DNA from: Algoriphagus oliviformis
Lineage (GTDB): Bacteria > Bacteroidota > Bacteroidia > Cytophagales > Cyclobacteriaceae
Reading direction: 5' to 3'
Assembly (NCBI RefSeq): GCF_017254915.1
Contig: NZ_JAFKCT010000001.1
Coordinates: forward strand, 248,001-312,000
DNA: 64,000 bases
The notes under the pieces: model-generated
What the model was told of the DNA's origin: nothing
What the model saw: only the letters and a program-made list of their open reading frames with translations
The model's database searches: none
Translations under genes and position numbers: made by a program
Shown: positions 54,923-63,161 of the stretch, piece after piece
Position numbering within the stretch: the stretch's first letter is position 1
Layout of the letters: every line of letters begins with the position of its first letter

Positions 54923-55499
54923 AGGCAAAATTTATTTTCTTCATTTTCTTCCTCAGATGGATCAGTGCGTAGCGCATCCTGCCCAGGGCAGTGTTGATGC
55001 TGACGCCGGTCTGGTCGGCTATCTCCTGAAAGCTCAGATCGAGGTAGTGCCGCATCACCAGCACTTCTTTCTGGGCCTCGGGAAGCTCTTCTATCAGTTT
55101 TTTCACCATCTCCAGCGTCTCCTCCTTCATCCTGTGATCCTCTACCGATGACTCGGCAAAGCGCAGGGAATTGAAGAGATTGGAGCCGTCTTCCATCAGA
55201 ATAGTCGGGTATCGCTTGGCTTTTCGGAAGTAGTCAATGGCCAGGTTGTGCGCGATGCGCATGAGCCACGGCTGAAACTTCCCCTCCTCGCTGTAACGGT
55301 CTGAGTGGATGGTCTGCACGACTTTCACAAAGACATCCTGGAGCAAGTCCTCGGCTACATCCTGATCCTTGACGATCAGGTAGATTGTGGTAAAAACCTT
55401 GCTTTGGTAGCGGTCTACCAAAACGTCAAAGGCAGCTTCACTGCCATTTCGATACTGAGCTATCAACTCGCTGTCCTGCGGACCTATTCGCTTACTCAT
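54897..55499 (-). CDS. ECF-type RNA polymerase sigma factor
   Basis: 200 aa from ATG 55499 (MSKRIGPQDSELIAQYRN). Region 2 has AAFDVLVDRYQSKVFTTIYLIVKDQDVAEDLLQDVFVK and the W-x-x-RIAHNLAIDYFRK block. Region 4 has LPEAQKEVLVMRHYLDLSFQEIADQTGVSINTALGRMRYAL. Both are complete and typical of the ECF type. It directs RNA polymerase to a small stress regulon; the adjacent short protein probably modulates it. Confidence 0.93.
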   Translation of the reverse strand: MSKRIGPQDSELIAQYRNGSEAAFDVLVDRYQSKVFTTIYLIVKDQDVAEDLLQDVFVKVVQTIHSDRYSEEGKFQPWLMRIAHNLAIDYFRKAKRYPTILMEDGSNLFNSLRFAESSVEDHRMKEETLEMVKKLIEELPEAQKEVLVMRHYLDLSFQEIADQTGVSINTALGRMRYALIHLRKKMKKINFAYDKTIYPK

Positions 55500-55847
55500 T
55501 TTAAGTTGGTTTATGAACAACGTAGAAGTCTAGGCCATAGTATCTGTTAAAAGTGAAAGAAATTGAATGGAAGGGGGAGCTTGGCAAAAGGAGCCAATGA
55601 AGTTCAATCTAAGTGGTTTTGTGAGTATTTGTCAAGTCGCAAGGCAAATTCAAAAGGAAATTCTGAAACCCGCTCTTTTTCAAGCTTTTCTACCGAGTCA
55701 CGCGGCATTATTGCCCATTTTAGGGCCAAGGTCATGCCAAAAAATGTTAACGTCCGGGAAAAAGTAGATTCTTTTCCCACGGCGAACGGCCGGAAAAATT
55801 CCCTCCAATCCTTACCTTCGTAATCTTATCAAGTAAAAACAATTACC
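55500..55847. other. Gap between the sigma gene and DUF3127
   Basis: 348 bases. TACCTTCG (55813-55820, plus) is a fair -7-like element for DUF3127, about 28 bases before its ATG. No gene or repeat is convincing; a 66-codon plus-strand frame is of the chance kind. Confidence 0.4.
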
Positions 55848-56198
55848 ATGGATTTAAGCGGAAAAGTAATCAACCAACTCCCCGAAGTAGGCGGAAACTC
55901 CAAGGCCGGCAACGCCTGGAGAAAGCAGGAATACATCCTCGAGACCGGAGGACAATACCCTAAAAAGGTCTGCGTTTCGATTTGGGGTGACAAAATTGAC
56001 CAGTTTGCCCTCAAAGTGGGGGAGCAGGTTACCCTGGGAGTTGACGTGGAGAGCCGCGAATACAATGGCAGATGGTACACCGAGGTCAAAGCCTTCAAAG
56101 TAGACCGCGCCAGCAATGGCAACGCAGGCAGAGGCGCCGCGATGCCGGAAGTGGACACCTTCTACTCCGAGAGCGACGAGGACAAGCTTCCATTCTGA
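55848..56198 (+). CDS. DUF3127 OB-fold-like protein with an SSB-like acidic tail
   Basis: 116 aa. DUF3127 features: GKVINQLPEVGGNSKAGNAWRKQEYIL and KKVCVSIWGDKIDQF, a beta-barrel pattern like single-stranded-DNA-binding proteins. The C-terminus reads ESDEDKLPF, which resembles the SSB tip DDDLPF of the ssb gene in this window. In SSB that tip docks helicases, polymerase III chi and RecO, so this protein may join the same interaction network. That is inference from sequence likeness only. It is followed by a conserved-looking 151-aa gene. Confidence 0.8.
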   Translation: MDLSGKVINQLPEVGGNSKAGNAWRKQEYILETGGQYPKKVCVSIWGDKIDQFALKVGEQVTLGVDVESREYNGRWYTEVKAFKVDRASNGNAGRGAAMPEVDTFYSESDEDKLPF

Positions 56199-56242
56199 TC
56201 TGGCAACATAGGATTTCCACCTTTTTTAAACTCGATTTTTCG

Positions 56243-56698
56243 ATGTGGGATGATTTTGACGAGGACGAGGACTGGGACGAGGAGAGTGAATTTGACCCCA
56301 AATCGCAGCGGGATCAGATTTACTCCCACCCGGTCATGAAAAAAGCGAACGAGATCGTATCGCTCACCCGTGCCTTGGTCGGCAGCCTCGACGAAGCGCG
56401 CAAGGAGCTCTATGGAGGCATGATGAAGGAGGATGCCATGGTGATGTGCACCAAGTTTTCCGCCGCCGAGGGAGTCAACGACTACATCCTCAAGATGGAG
56501 AACGCGACCATCATGAAAGTCCACGCCCGTCACCTCCACTCCATGACCTATCAGCTTGCGGTGGAGGAGACCCACGCCGAAGAGCACCTCAACCTCCTGC
56601 GGGAAGCCATAGGCGAATTCAAGACCCTTTTTGTGGACTGGGTGAAAGGCTTTGATCCCAGTGATCGCTATGATGACGGCTGGGGATTGTTTGTTTAG
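56243..56698 (+). CDS. Conserved unknown 151-aa acidic-headed protein
   Basis: Start at ATG 56243 (MWDDFDEDEDWDEESE); the same frame is open upstream but overlaps DUF3127. The first 18 residues are almost all acidic. The rest is helical (KKANEIVSLTRALVGSLDEARKELYGGM) and ends FDPSDRYDDGWGLFV. Not recognised as a named family. It lies 44 bases after DUF3127 and shares a terminator hairpin with the convergent rng gene. The composition suggests a soluble protein; no function is proposed. Confidence 0.7.
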   Translation: MWDDFDEDEDWDEESEFDPKSQRDQIYSHPVMKKANEIVSLTRALVGSLDEARKELYGGMMKEDAMVMCTKFSAAEGVNDYILKMENATIMKVHARHLHSMTYQLAVEETHAEEHLNLLREAIGEFKTLFVDWVKGFDPSDRYDDGWGLFV

Positions 56699-56725
56699 CC
56701 ATTTTACTGATCAGGGCGGCCAAAA

Positions 56726-56756
56726 AAAAAGCGAGACTTACTCAGTCTCGCTTTTT
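56726..56756. terminator. Bidirectional terminator containing the rng stop codon
   Basis: Stem aaaaagcgagac / gtctcgcttttt with loop ttactca. The rng stop (TAA, minus strand, 56738-56740) lies at the edge of the loop, so the hairpin includes the final codons of rng, and the A- and T-runs serve both directions. Confidence 0.85.
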
Positions 56757-58309
56757 ACTTGTAGTTCGATTTCTTCACCAGATTCATCCAGGAATCTGTA
56801 TTCCGTCACGGGCAGGGAAGAATCTCTGATCAGTTTTATCCATTTGTAATATTTGAAAAACCACTTGACCCGCTGGCTAATCAGGCCTTGGGTAAAGTAA
56901 GCGTGCAGATAGGGATGCAGCCCAATTTGTATTTTGGCCACGTTCTGAATCGTGGCAATATGATGGAGATCGTGCTCCAGCTTGTCGGCGACCAGGATCG
57001 AGGCCTGTATCTTGCCGGTACCGTTACAGGACGGGCAGGTCTCCTTGGTCACGATGTTGACCTCGGGCCTTACCCGCTGGCGGGTGATTTGCATGAGCCC
57101 AAATTTGCTCAGAGGCAATACGGTGTGCTTGGATCGGTCAGACTTCATCTCCTGCAACATCACCTCGTAGATGGCCTTTTTGTTTTCGGCCTTCTTCATG
57201 TCGATGAAGTCGACGACGATGATCCCTCCCATATCCCGGAGGCGGAGCTGTCTGGCTATCTCCCTGGCAGCGACCATGTTTGTCTTCAGTGCGGTGGATT
57301 CTTGGTCGCTTTCCTGGTTGGACTTGTTGCCGCTGTTCACGTCGATGACATGGAGGGCTTCGGTATGTTCGATGATGACATAGCCGCCCTGGGGCAAGCT
57401 TACCGTCTGTCCAAACAGGCTTTTGATTTGTTTTTCGATTCCAGCGCTTTCAAAGAGCTTGGCTTTACCGTTGTAAAGCTTGACAATTTTTTCTTTTTCA
57501 GGGGCTATTGACCTGATGTAGGATCTGATCTGATCGTAAGTGGATTCTTCTTCTACGGTGATTGCGTCGAATGATTCATTGAGCAGGTCTCTGATAAGTG
57601 AGGAGGCCATACTCATCTCTCCGATGATTTTGTCCCGGCTTTTGGCTTTCAGCAATTTTTTCATTCCCCCTTCCCAGGAATCGAGAAGGTTTCGAAGGTC
57701 TTTGTCAAGTTCCGTCACGGACTGTCCTTCGGCCACGGTTCGGATGATTACTCCGAAGTTGGCAGGTTTGATCGAATTGATGAGTCTGAGAAGCCTTTTG
57801 CGCTCTTCGTTGCTTCGGATCTTCTTGGATACGTTGACCGTATCGGAGAAGGGTACGAGCACCAGGTAGCGTCCGGGCAGAGAGAGCTCACAGGATAGTC
57901 GGGGGCCTTTGGTGGAAATGGGTTCTTTGACGACCTGGACCAGCACTTGGTTGGTCTTGGACAGCACTTTCTCGATCTTGCCGATCTTGTCTATCTCAGG
58001 CTCGTTTTCAAACCCCTTCAGCAGGTAGCTCTGGTAGTTGTTGTTGCGCACCATCTTGGTGAACTTCAACATCGAGTTGACATTCGGGCCAAGGTCCTGG
58101 TAATGGAGAAAGGCGTCTTTCTCATACCCGACGTCGATGAACGCAGCGTTGAGTCCATTGACGATCTTGCGGACCGTGCCCAGATAAATGTCACCTACCT
58201 TAAACTGGTTGTCCATCCCTTCGGAATGGAGCTCCAGCAGTTGCTTGTCTTGCAGTAGGGCAATCCGACTCCCGTTTTGAGCAGAATCGATTAACAATTC
58301 CGTACTCAA
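56738..58309 (-). CDS. rng: Ribonuclease E/G family endoribonuclease
   Basis: 523 aa starting at TTG 58309 (no nearby ATG in frame). An N-terminal S1 domain (QFKVGDIYLGTVRKIVNGLNAAFIDVGYEKDAFLH) is followed by the RNase E/G catalytic core with DVNSGN and IVVDFIDMKK (the Mg2+-binding aspartates) and the Zn-link CPSCNGTGKI. The length matches RNase G without the long RNase E scaffold. It processes 16S rRNA 5' ends and decays mRNA. It is the last gene of the HU-TPR-Cox24-like-rng unit and ends inside the terminator hairpin. Confidence 0.95.
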   Translation of the reverse strand: MSTELLIDSAQNGSRIALLQDKQLLELHSEGMDNQFKVGDIYLGTVRKIVNGLNAAFIDVGYEKDAFLHYQDLGPNVNSMLKFTKMVRNNNYQSYLLKGFENEPEIDKIGKIEKVLSKTNQVLVQVVKEPISTKGPRLSCELSLPGRYLVLVPFSDTVNVSKKIRSNEERKRLLRLINSIKPANFGVIIRTVAEGQSVTELDKDLRNLLDSWEGGMKKLLKAKSRDKIIGEMSMASSLIRDLLNESFDAITVEEESTYDQIRSYIRSIAPEKEKIVKLYNGKAKLFESAGIEKQIKSLFGQTVSLPQGGYVIIEHTEALHVIDVNSGNKSNQESDQESTALKTNMVAAREIARQLRLRDMGGIIVVDFIDMKKAENKKAIYEVMLQEMKSDRSKHTVLPLSKFGLMQITRQRVRPEVNIVTKETCPSCNGTGKIQASILVADKLEHDLHHIATIQNVAKIQIGLHPYLHAYFTQGLISQRVKWFFKYYKWIKLIRDSSLPVTEYRFLDESGEEIELQVKSETE

Positions 58310-58373
58310 AAGTTCGTCTTGATATGATGTAAATGAACGTTTTTGTTATAGAAACGGGAAAAGAAGAAGCGGA

Positions 58374-58463
58374 TTACTTCTTCTTGTGTCTGTTCTTTCT
58401 AAGTCTCTTCTTACGCTTGTGCGTAGCGATCTTATGTCTTTTTCTTTTCTTACCGCAAGGCAT
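58374..58463 (-). CDS. 29-aa AURKAIP1/COX24-like basic protein
   Basis: The full product begins MPCGKKRKRHKIATHKRK, continues with RLRKNRHKKK and is 29 aa, 19 of them Lys or Arg. The pattern is that of the AURKAIP1/Cox24 domain small proteins that Bacteroidota encode as stand-alone genes and that resemble the C-terminus of mitochondrial ribosomal protein mS38. Binding to ribosomal RNA is the likely role. It sits 31 bases after the TPR gene and 64 before rng. Too short for normal gene finding, but strongly conserved in the phylum as far as I know. Confidence 0.85.
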   Translation of the reverse strand: MPCGKKRKRHKIATHKRKKRLRKNRHKKK

Positions 58464-58494
58464 AGTTTTTAGAATTTAAGTGTGTAACAATAAT

Positions 58495-59316
58495 TTATAG
58501 CCGGTCGAGGTAGGTCTGTACGCTCTCCAGGATCATCGGATCCTGGGTCAGTTTCTTCACTTCCTCAAACTGTGCTTTCGCTTTGTTTTTTTCGTTTGAC
58601 TCGAAATAGCTCACCGCCAGGTAAAACTGCCCCTGAAGATTGGCGGGATGATACTTGACCAACTCCTCAAACCTCTCGGCGGCACGCTTGTACTGGCCGG
58701 ATTGCATGGAAAGTACTCCCATATTAAACAGCCCGTCCTCATTTTGGGGATCCTCAGCGAGAATCTCCCGCATCATGGTGATGCCCTGCATAGGATTGGC
58801 CGAAGATACGTAAGTCATCGCCACTTTCGTTTTCAAATCCAGTCGGCTTGGATCTTTTTCCAAAACCTGGTTTAGGTAAGTCCGGGTTTTCTCTGCCAGC
58901 GCCTCCACTTTGGCCTTGTCCAAAGCGAAAGAGTAGGCTTCGTAAAAGGCCTTACCCGCTTCCTCAACCAACCCAAGGTTCGATGCGTTCACCATCAGTG
59001 CTTTTTCCAGCGTGTAGGCAGCGCTGTCAAACATCCCCTCTTTCTGGTAGATAGCCGCCAGAGATTTGGCGGCCGCGCTTAGCTCGGATGGGTTTTGGGT
59101 GGAGGCCAAAGTGGCCTTAAACCCATCCGCCTCGGAGCGGTTTTCGGAAGAAAGCTCATTCTCATGCATTCCGGCCACGTCGGTCGACTGCTGCGCCTGG
59201 GAGTCCTCGACCGTAGTCGTACCCGCCTCATTGTCCACGACGACCTTTGGCAAGGCATACAGCCCGGCGACGGTACAGATCCCTAAAACGATGAGAATGA
59301 GCTGTGATTTTTTCAT
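58495..59316 (-). CDS. Membrane-anchored TPR protein
   Basis: 273 aa. A single N-terminal helix (LILIVLGICTVAGLYALP) anchors the protein; the rest faces outward. From about residue 60 there are tetratricopeptide repeats (LAAIYQKEGMFDSAAYTLEKAL, FNMGVLSMQSGQYKRAAERFEELVKYHP, GQFYLAVSYFESNEKNKAKAQFEEV). It lies 17 bases after the HU gene and 31 before the Cox24-like gene. Its place between HU and rng recurs in Bacteroidota; its partner is not known. Confidence 0.8.
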   Translation of the reverse strand: MKKSQLILIVLGICTVAGLYALPKVVVDNEAGTTTVEDSQAQQSTDVAGMHENELSSENRSEADGFKATLASTQNPSELSAAAKSLAAIYQKEGMFDSAAYTLEKALMVNASNLGLVEEAGKAFYEAYSFALDKAKVEALAEKTRTYLNQVLEKDPSRLDLKTKVAMTYVSSANPMQGITMMREILAEDPQNEDGLFNMGVLSMQSGQYKRAAERFEELVKYHPANLQGQFYLAVSYFESNEKNKAKAQFEEVKKLTQDPMILESVQTYLDRL

Positions 59317-59333
59317 GTCAATACACCCCAGAC

Positions 59334-59642
59334 TTAGTCCTGAGGAGCCAATTGCTTGATTTTTTTGCTGTTTTTGATCTTTTCCACAAACACCTTGGAT
59401 GGCTTGAACGCCGGAATGTAGTGTTCGTCAATCACGATAGCTGTATTCTTGGAGATATTACGCGCAATTTTCTTAGCTCTTTTCTTATTGATGAAGCTAC
59501 CGAAACCTCTCACGTAGATGTTTTCTCCGTCAGACATGGAGTCTTTCACGACTTTGAAGAACGCCTCGATGGCTTGTGTAACATCGTCCTTCTGGATTCC
59601 GGTTTTGTCTGAAATCTTGGTGATTACTTCTGCTTTTGTCAC
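59334..59642 (-). CDS. HU/IHF-family DNA-binding protein
   Basis: 102 aa. Complete HU fold: TKAEVITKISDKTGIQKDDVTQAIEAFF at the N-terminus and RGFGSFINKKRAKKIARN with the arm; the bacterial GFG and the arm arginines are kept, and the C-terminal tail is lysine-rich. It bends DNA and compacts the nucleoid. It heads the HU-TPR-Cox24-like-rng unit. A TACATTTG -7 element on the minus strand (59709-59716) lies 67 bases upstream. Confidence 0.95.
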   Translation of the reverse strand: MTKAEVITKISDKTGIQKDDVTQAIEAFFKVVKDSMSDGENIYVRGFGSFINKKRAKKIARNISKNTAIVIDEHYIPAFKPSKVFVEKIKNSKKIKQLAPQD

Positions 59643-59787
59643 AGTGTTTTTAATTTAGAAATTACGAAATAAGCTTAACAACCTATTAACCAAGTGTTTT
59701 TGGGACTGCAAATGTACGATAACCAACTCAATTAAAAAACATTATCAAAAAAATTACCTTGGTTTGCACCCGAAATATTTGATCTGA

Positions 59788-60843
59788 ATGAATCTTAAAA
59801 CCCCTGATAATCAAGCGTTTTCTTTCCATATAATTTCTTGGTACCGCTCCAACCCGAGGGATTTGCCCTGGAGAGGCACCCGAGATCCCTACAAAATCTG
59901 GCTGTCGGAAATCATCCTCCAGCAGACCCGTGTTGCCCAGGGTTTGCCTTATTATTACGCTTTTGTCGAGAGCTACCCGACGGTGAAAGACCTGGCCCTA
60001 GCCCCCGAGTCGGAAGTCCTCCGACTGTGGCAGGGACTGGGGTACTACAGCCGCGCCCGCAACCTCCACGCATGCGCCCAGTACATCTGGCATGAGCTGG
60101 GCGGGCAGTTTCCCGGCAGCTACTCCGAACTCCTCAAACTAAAAGGGGTGGGCAGCTACACCGCCGCTGCGATTTCAAGCTTCGCCTTTGGGGAGGCCCA
60201 GGCGGTCGTGGACGGCAATGTCTTCCGAGTCTTGGCCCGCTATTTTGGAATCGAGACGGACATCGCCACGGGCAAGGCCAAAAAGGAGTTTGAGGCTTTG
60301 GCAAACCAGCTCATCTCCCGAGACAACCCGGCCGAGTTTAACCAAGCCATGATGGACTTTGGGGCGCGCCAGTGCATCCCCAAAAATCCTGACTGCGCCG
60401 TCTGCCCGGTTCAGGGATCCTGCTTTGCATTCCGACACGGCCTGGTCGGACAGCTGCCCGTGAAGGTCAACAAGGTGAAGGTCAAAGAGCGGAACCTCCA
60501 TTACTATGTGATCCGCTGCGGGGAGGATTGGGTCTGGAAAAAGAGAAGCGCGGGGGACATTTGGGAAGGGCTCCACGATTTTCCCAGTATGGAGCAGACC
60601 TCGGATGCCTTGGAGACGATATCCAAAGCCAAGCCCAAGCCCTATCCAAAAAAATACAGACACATTCTGTCACACCAGAAGCTCAATGCCAGTTTTTCGG
60701 AAATCGAACTTCCGGCCGAAAAACGCCCAGAGCTCAGCCAATGGTGTGAAAACGAAGGCTATCTGCTCGTCGCCGAGAAGGAAATAGAGTACCTGGCCAA
60801 ACCTAAATTGATCGTGAACTTTTTGAACGATCAGGGGATTTAG
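59788..60843 (+). CDS. mutY: A/G-specific adenine glycosylase
   Basis: 351 aa. HhH-GPD glycosylase that removes adenine mispaired with 8-oxoguanine. The catalytic glutamate lies in LSEIILQQT (Glu41); HhH GVGSYTAAAISSF and the conserved aspartate in VVDGNVFRVLAR (Asp142) follow. Four iron-sulfur cysteines sit at 196, 203, 206 and 212 in the C-x6-C-x2-C-x5-C spacing. The C-terminal NUDIX-like MutT domain is present (about 230-345). It is divergent from HU and is followed after 40 bases by ssb, the usual Bacteroidota order with gldE. Confidence 0.97.
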   Translation: MNLKTPDNQAFSFHIISWYRSNPRDLPWRGTRDPYKIWLSEIILQQTRVAQGLPYYYAFVESYPTVKDLALAPESEVLRLWQGLGYYSRARNLHACAQYIWHELGGQFPGSYSELLKLKGVGSYTAAAISSFAFGEAQAVVDGNVFRVLARYFGIETDIATGKAKKEFEALANQLISRDNPAEFNQAMMDFGARQCIPKNPDCAVCPVQGSCFAFRHGLVGQLPVKVNKVKVKERNLHYYVIRCGEDWVWKKRSAGDIWEGLHDFPSMEQTSDALETISKAKPKPYPKKYRHILSHQKLNASFSEIELPAEKRPELSQWCENEGYLLVAEKEIEYLAKPKLIVNFLNDQGI

Positions 60844-60856
60844 GTAACTTCAATCC

Positions 60857-60864
60857 TATTTTTG
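60857..60864 (+). promoter_or_regulatory. -7 element upstream of ssb
   Basis: TATTTTTG fits TAnnTTTG, 20 bases before the ssb ATG; no -33 TTTG is found at the right distance, so only the -7 part is certain. Confidence 0.45.
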
Positions 60865-60883
60865 AACCCAAACAAACAGAACT

Positions 60884-61345
60884 ATGGCAGGAGTGAACAA
60901 AGTGATATTGGTAGGAAACCTCGGGGCAGACCCGGAGGTCAAATACCTCGAAGGAGACAAAGCCGTCGCCAGGCTCAGGCTGGCCACCACCGAATCTTAC
61001 AAGGACCGCAGTGGAAACCGCATCGACCAGACCGAATGGCATGATCTGGAAATGTGGGATGGACAGGCCAAAATCGCCGAGCAATACCTCAAAAAAGGAT
61101 CCCAGATCTACGTGGAGGGCAAAATCAAGACCGACACCTGGCAGGATGACCAAGGCCAAAACAGATACAGAACCAAGATCCGCGTGCTCAGCTTCACTAT
61201 GCTGGGCGGCAGGCCCGAAGGTGCCGGTGGCGGCCAGTCCGCGGCAGCGCCCCAGTCCAGCCCAAGGCCCGCAGCGACCGCCAGCTCGTCCAGCCCGGGA
61301 CCTGACTTGGTCATGGACGACTCAGACGACGATTTGCCATTTTGA
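60884..61345 (+). CDS. ssb: Single-stranded DNA-binding protein
   Basis: 153 aa. OB-fold with NKVILVGNLGADPEVKYLEG, ATTESYKDRSGNRIDQTEWH and GSQIYVEGKIKTDTWQD. A Gly/Ala/Pro/Ser-rich linker follows, ending in the acidic tip DDSDDDLPF that recruits replication and repair proteins. Binds and protects single strands at forks. Neighbours mutY and gldE as in many Bacteroidota. Confidence 0.96.
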   Translation: MAGVNKVILVGNLGADPEVKYLEGDKAVARLRLATTESYKDRSGNRIDQTEWHDLEMWDGQAKIAEQYLKKGSQIYVEGKIKTDTWQDDQGQNRYRTKIRVLSFTMLGGRPEGAGGGQSAAAPQSSPRPAATASSSSPGPDLVMDDSDDDLPF

Positions 61346-61358
61346 TTGATATCCGATT

Positions 61359-61396
61359 CCCCTGAAATTGATTTTCAGGGGAATTACTTATTTTTG
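61359..61396 (+). promoter_or_regulatory. gldE promoter overlapping an ssb 3' hairpin
   Basis: TTG (61368), 18 bases, TATTTTTG (61389-61396): a full Bacteroidota promoter. The -33 TTG sits in the loop of a perfect hairpin cccctgaaa / tttcagggg (61359-61381) just after ssb. The likely start is about 61403, giving a leader of about 16 nt before the gldE ATG. Confidence 0.65.
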
Positions 61397-61418
61397 CCCC
61401 AACCAGCTTTTCGCCTAC

Positions 61419-62768
61419 ATGGACGACCCCTACCCGAGTTACTACCTGATCGCGCAGATTTACGAGCCATCATTTAGTTATTTCTTTTTCAACGGACTGA
61501 TCCTACTCCTCCTGTTGATAGGATCTGCCCTAGCCTCCGGGTCCGAAGTGGCATTTTTCTCCCTAAACAACGAAGAGATCTCCTCCATCCAGGAGTCGGA
61601 TCCCAGGCGTGGACGCCAAGTAGCCCTGCTGCTTTCCAATCCCAAAAAGCTGCTGAGCACCATCCTCATCCTAAACAACCTGATCAACATCGGCATCGTC
61701 ACGCTGACGACCTTTGTGTCTTGGACGATCTTTGGTACCAATGCCACCGCTGTCGTGGTCATCTTGATCCAGTCCGTTGGCGTCACGGTGGCCCTGGTCT
61801 TTTTTGGAGAAATAGTGCCGAAGGTCTATGCCAACCAGGCACGGATTCCTTTTGCGCTTTCGTTGGCCCCAGCGCTTTCCTTTTTCTCCTCCATCCTCAA
61901 GCCGGTGTCCTGGTTTCTAATGGCCTTCAGCAATCTGATCGAGAAGCGCGTGGAGCAGAAAGGCTATGCCCTGTCCGTCGGCGAGCTAAACCAAGCCCTG
62001 GAACTCACCACCGAGGACACTCCAGACGAGGAAAAGGAAATCCTGAGAGGTATCGTGAACTTTGGGACGCTATCCGTCAAGCAGGTCATGCGAAGCCGCA
62101 TGGACATCACCGCGGTGGATGTGGAAATGGACTTCCATGAGCTGATGGACAAGATCAACAAGAGCGGCTATTCGCGGATTCCCGTCTATGAGGAAACCAT
62201 CGACAACATCCTCGGGGTGCTCTACATCAAAGACCTCCTACCCCATATCGAAAAAGACGAGGACTTCCCCTGGAAGGAACTCATCCGCAAAAGCTTTTAC
62301 GTCCCCGAGACCAAGAAGGCAGACGCCTTATTAAAGGACTTCCAAAAAATGCGCGTGCATATCGCCATTGTGGTGGATGAGTACGGAGGCACTTCAGGCC
62401 TGGTGACGCTGGAGGATCTGATCGAGGAAATCATCGGTGAGATCAATGACGAGTTTGACGACACAGACGATATTTTCTTCCAAGAACTGGACAACGACAC
62501 CTATATCTTTGAAGGCAAGGTGTCCCTCAACGACTTCTGCAAAAAGCTCGAACTGGACTCCCAGCTCTTCGAAGAGGTGAAGGGCGAGAGCGAATCCCTG
62601 GGTGGACTCCTGCTGGAGCTCAACTCAAAACTGCCCAAAAACGGCACAAAGATCCAGTTTGGCGACTTTGAGTTTACCGTATTGGCAGTGGACACCCGAA
62701 AGATCAAGAAGGTGAAGGTCCAGTTTTTTGATAGGGAAAAGGATGGGGCAAGCCATTTTTCCGACTAA
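61419..62768 (+). CDS. gldE: Gliding-motility protein GldE (CNNM/CorC-type membrane protein)
   Basis: 449 aa from ATG 61419 (MDDPYPSYYL). An N-terminal DUF21 domain with four hydrophobic helices (FFFNGLILLLLLIGSALASG, LSTILILNNLINIGIVTL, AVVVILIQSVGVTVALVFF) is followed by two CBS domains (about 200-330, VMRSRMDITAVDVEMDF, YGGTSGLVTLEDLIEEIIGE) and a CorC_HlyC C-terminal domain. This is GldE of the gliding/T9SS set, supported by the mutY-ssb-gldE order. GldE is thought to work with GldD; that gene is not found next to it here, the next gene being gltB. Confidence 0.9.
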   Translation: MDDPYPSYYLIAQIYEPSFSYFFFNGLILLLLLIGSALASGSEVAFFSLNNEEISSIQESDPRRGRQVALLLSNPKKLLSTILILNNLINIGIVTLTTFVSWTIFGTNATAVVVILIQSVGVTVALVFFGEIVPKVYANQARIPFALSLAPALSFFSSILKPVSWFLMAFSNLIEKRVEQKGYALSVGELNQALELTTEDTPDEEKEILRGIVNFGTLSVKQVMRSRMDITAVDVEMDFHELMDKINKSGYSRIPVYEETIDNILGVLYIKDLLPHIEKDEDFPWKELIRKSFYVPETKKADALLKDFQKMRVHIAIVVDEYGGTSGLVTLEDLIEEIIGEINDEFDDTDDIFFQELDNDTYIFEGKVSLNDFCKKLELDSQLFEEVKGESESLGGLLLELNSKLPKNGTKIQFGDFEFTVLAVDTRKIKKVKVQFFDREKDGASHFSD

Positions 62769-63161
62769 AACCTGAATTCACAATATTCTGAAAATACCGT
62801 ATTTCCAAGAATATTATTTTGCTTTTCAAGAATAAGTATTCGATCCGGTCGATAGTCCAAATTTTCCTGGAATAAAAAAGATCAAAAAAAATTCTAATTT
62901 TTTTCAAAAATCCATTTTCCGATTTTTTTGTGTAATTTTTAAAAGTATTGGGCTGTTTTTTGGGTCAAAAACCGGTTTACACGGTCGATAAGACGAAAAG
63001 AATGGAATAATTCAACCATATTTCTGTTTTGCCAAAAACCTAATAAAGCCCTTCATTATCGTTAATACTTCATTTTTACAGGTACTTTATTGCCTAAATT
63101 TTAACAAAGGATTTTTTTTTTGTAATTTTTGGAAATTTTGAACCTATTAAATCAAATTAGA
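62769..63161. other. AT-rich leader gap before gltB
   Basis: 393 bases, very AT-rich with long T-runs. No gene, terminator or promoter meets my standard; a taatttttg near 63123 has one base too many for TAnnTTTG. Confidence 0.4.

Noticed and set aside
62769..63161. Promoter for gltB
   Set aside because: The best candidate has one base too many in the -7 element and no -33 at the right distance.
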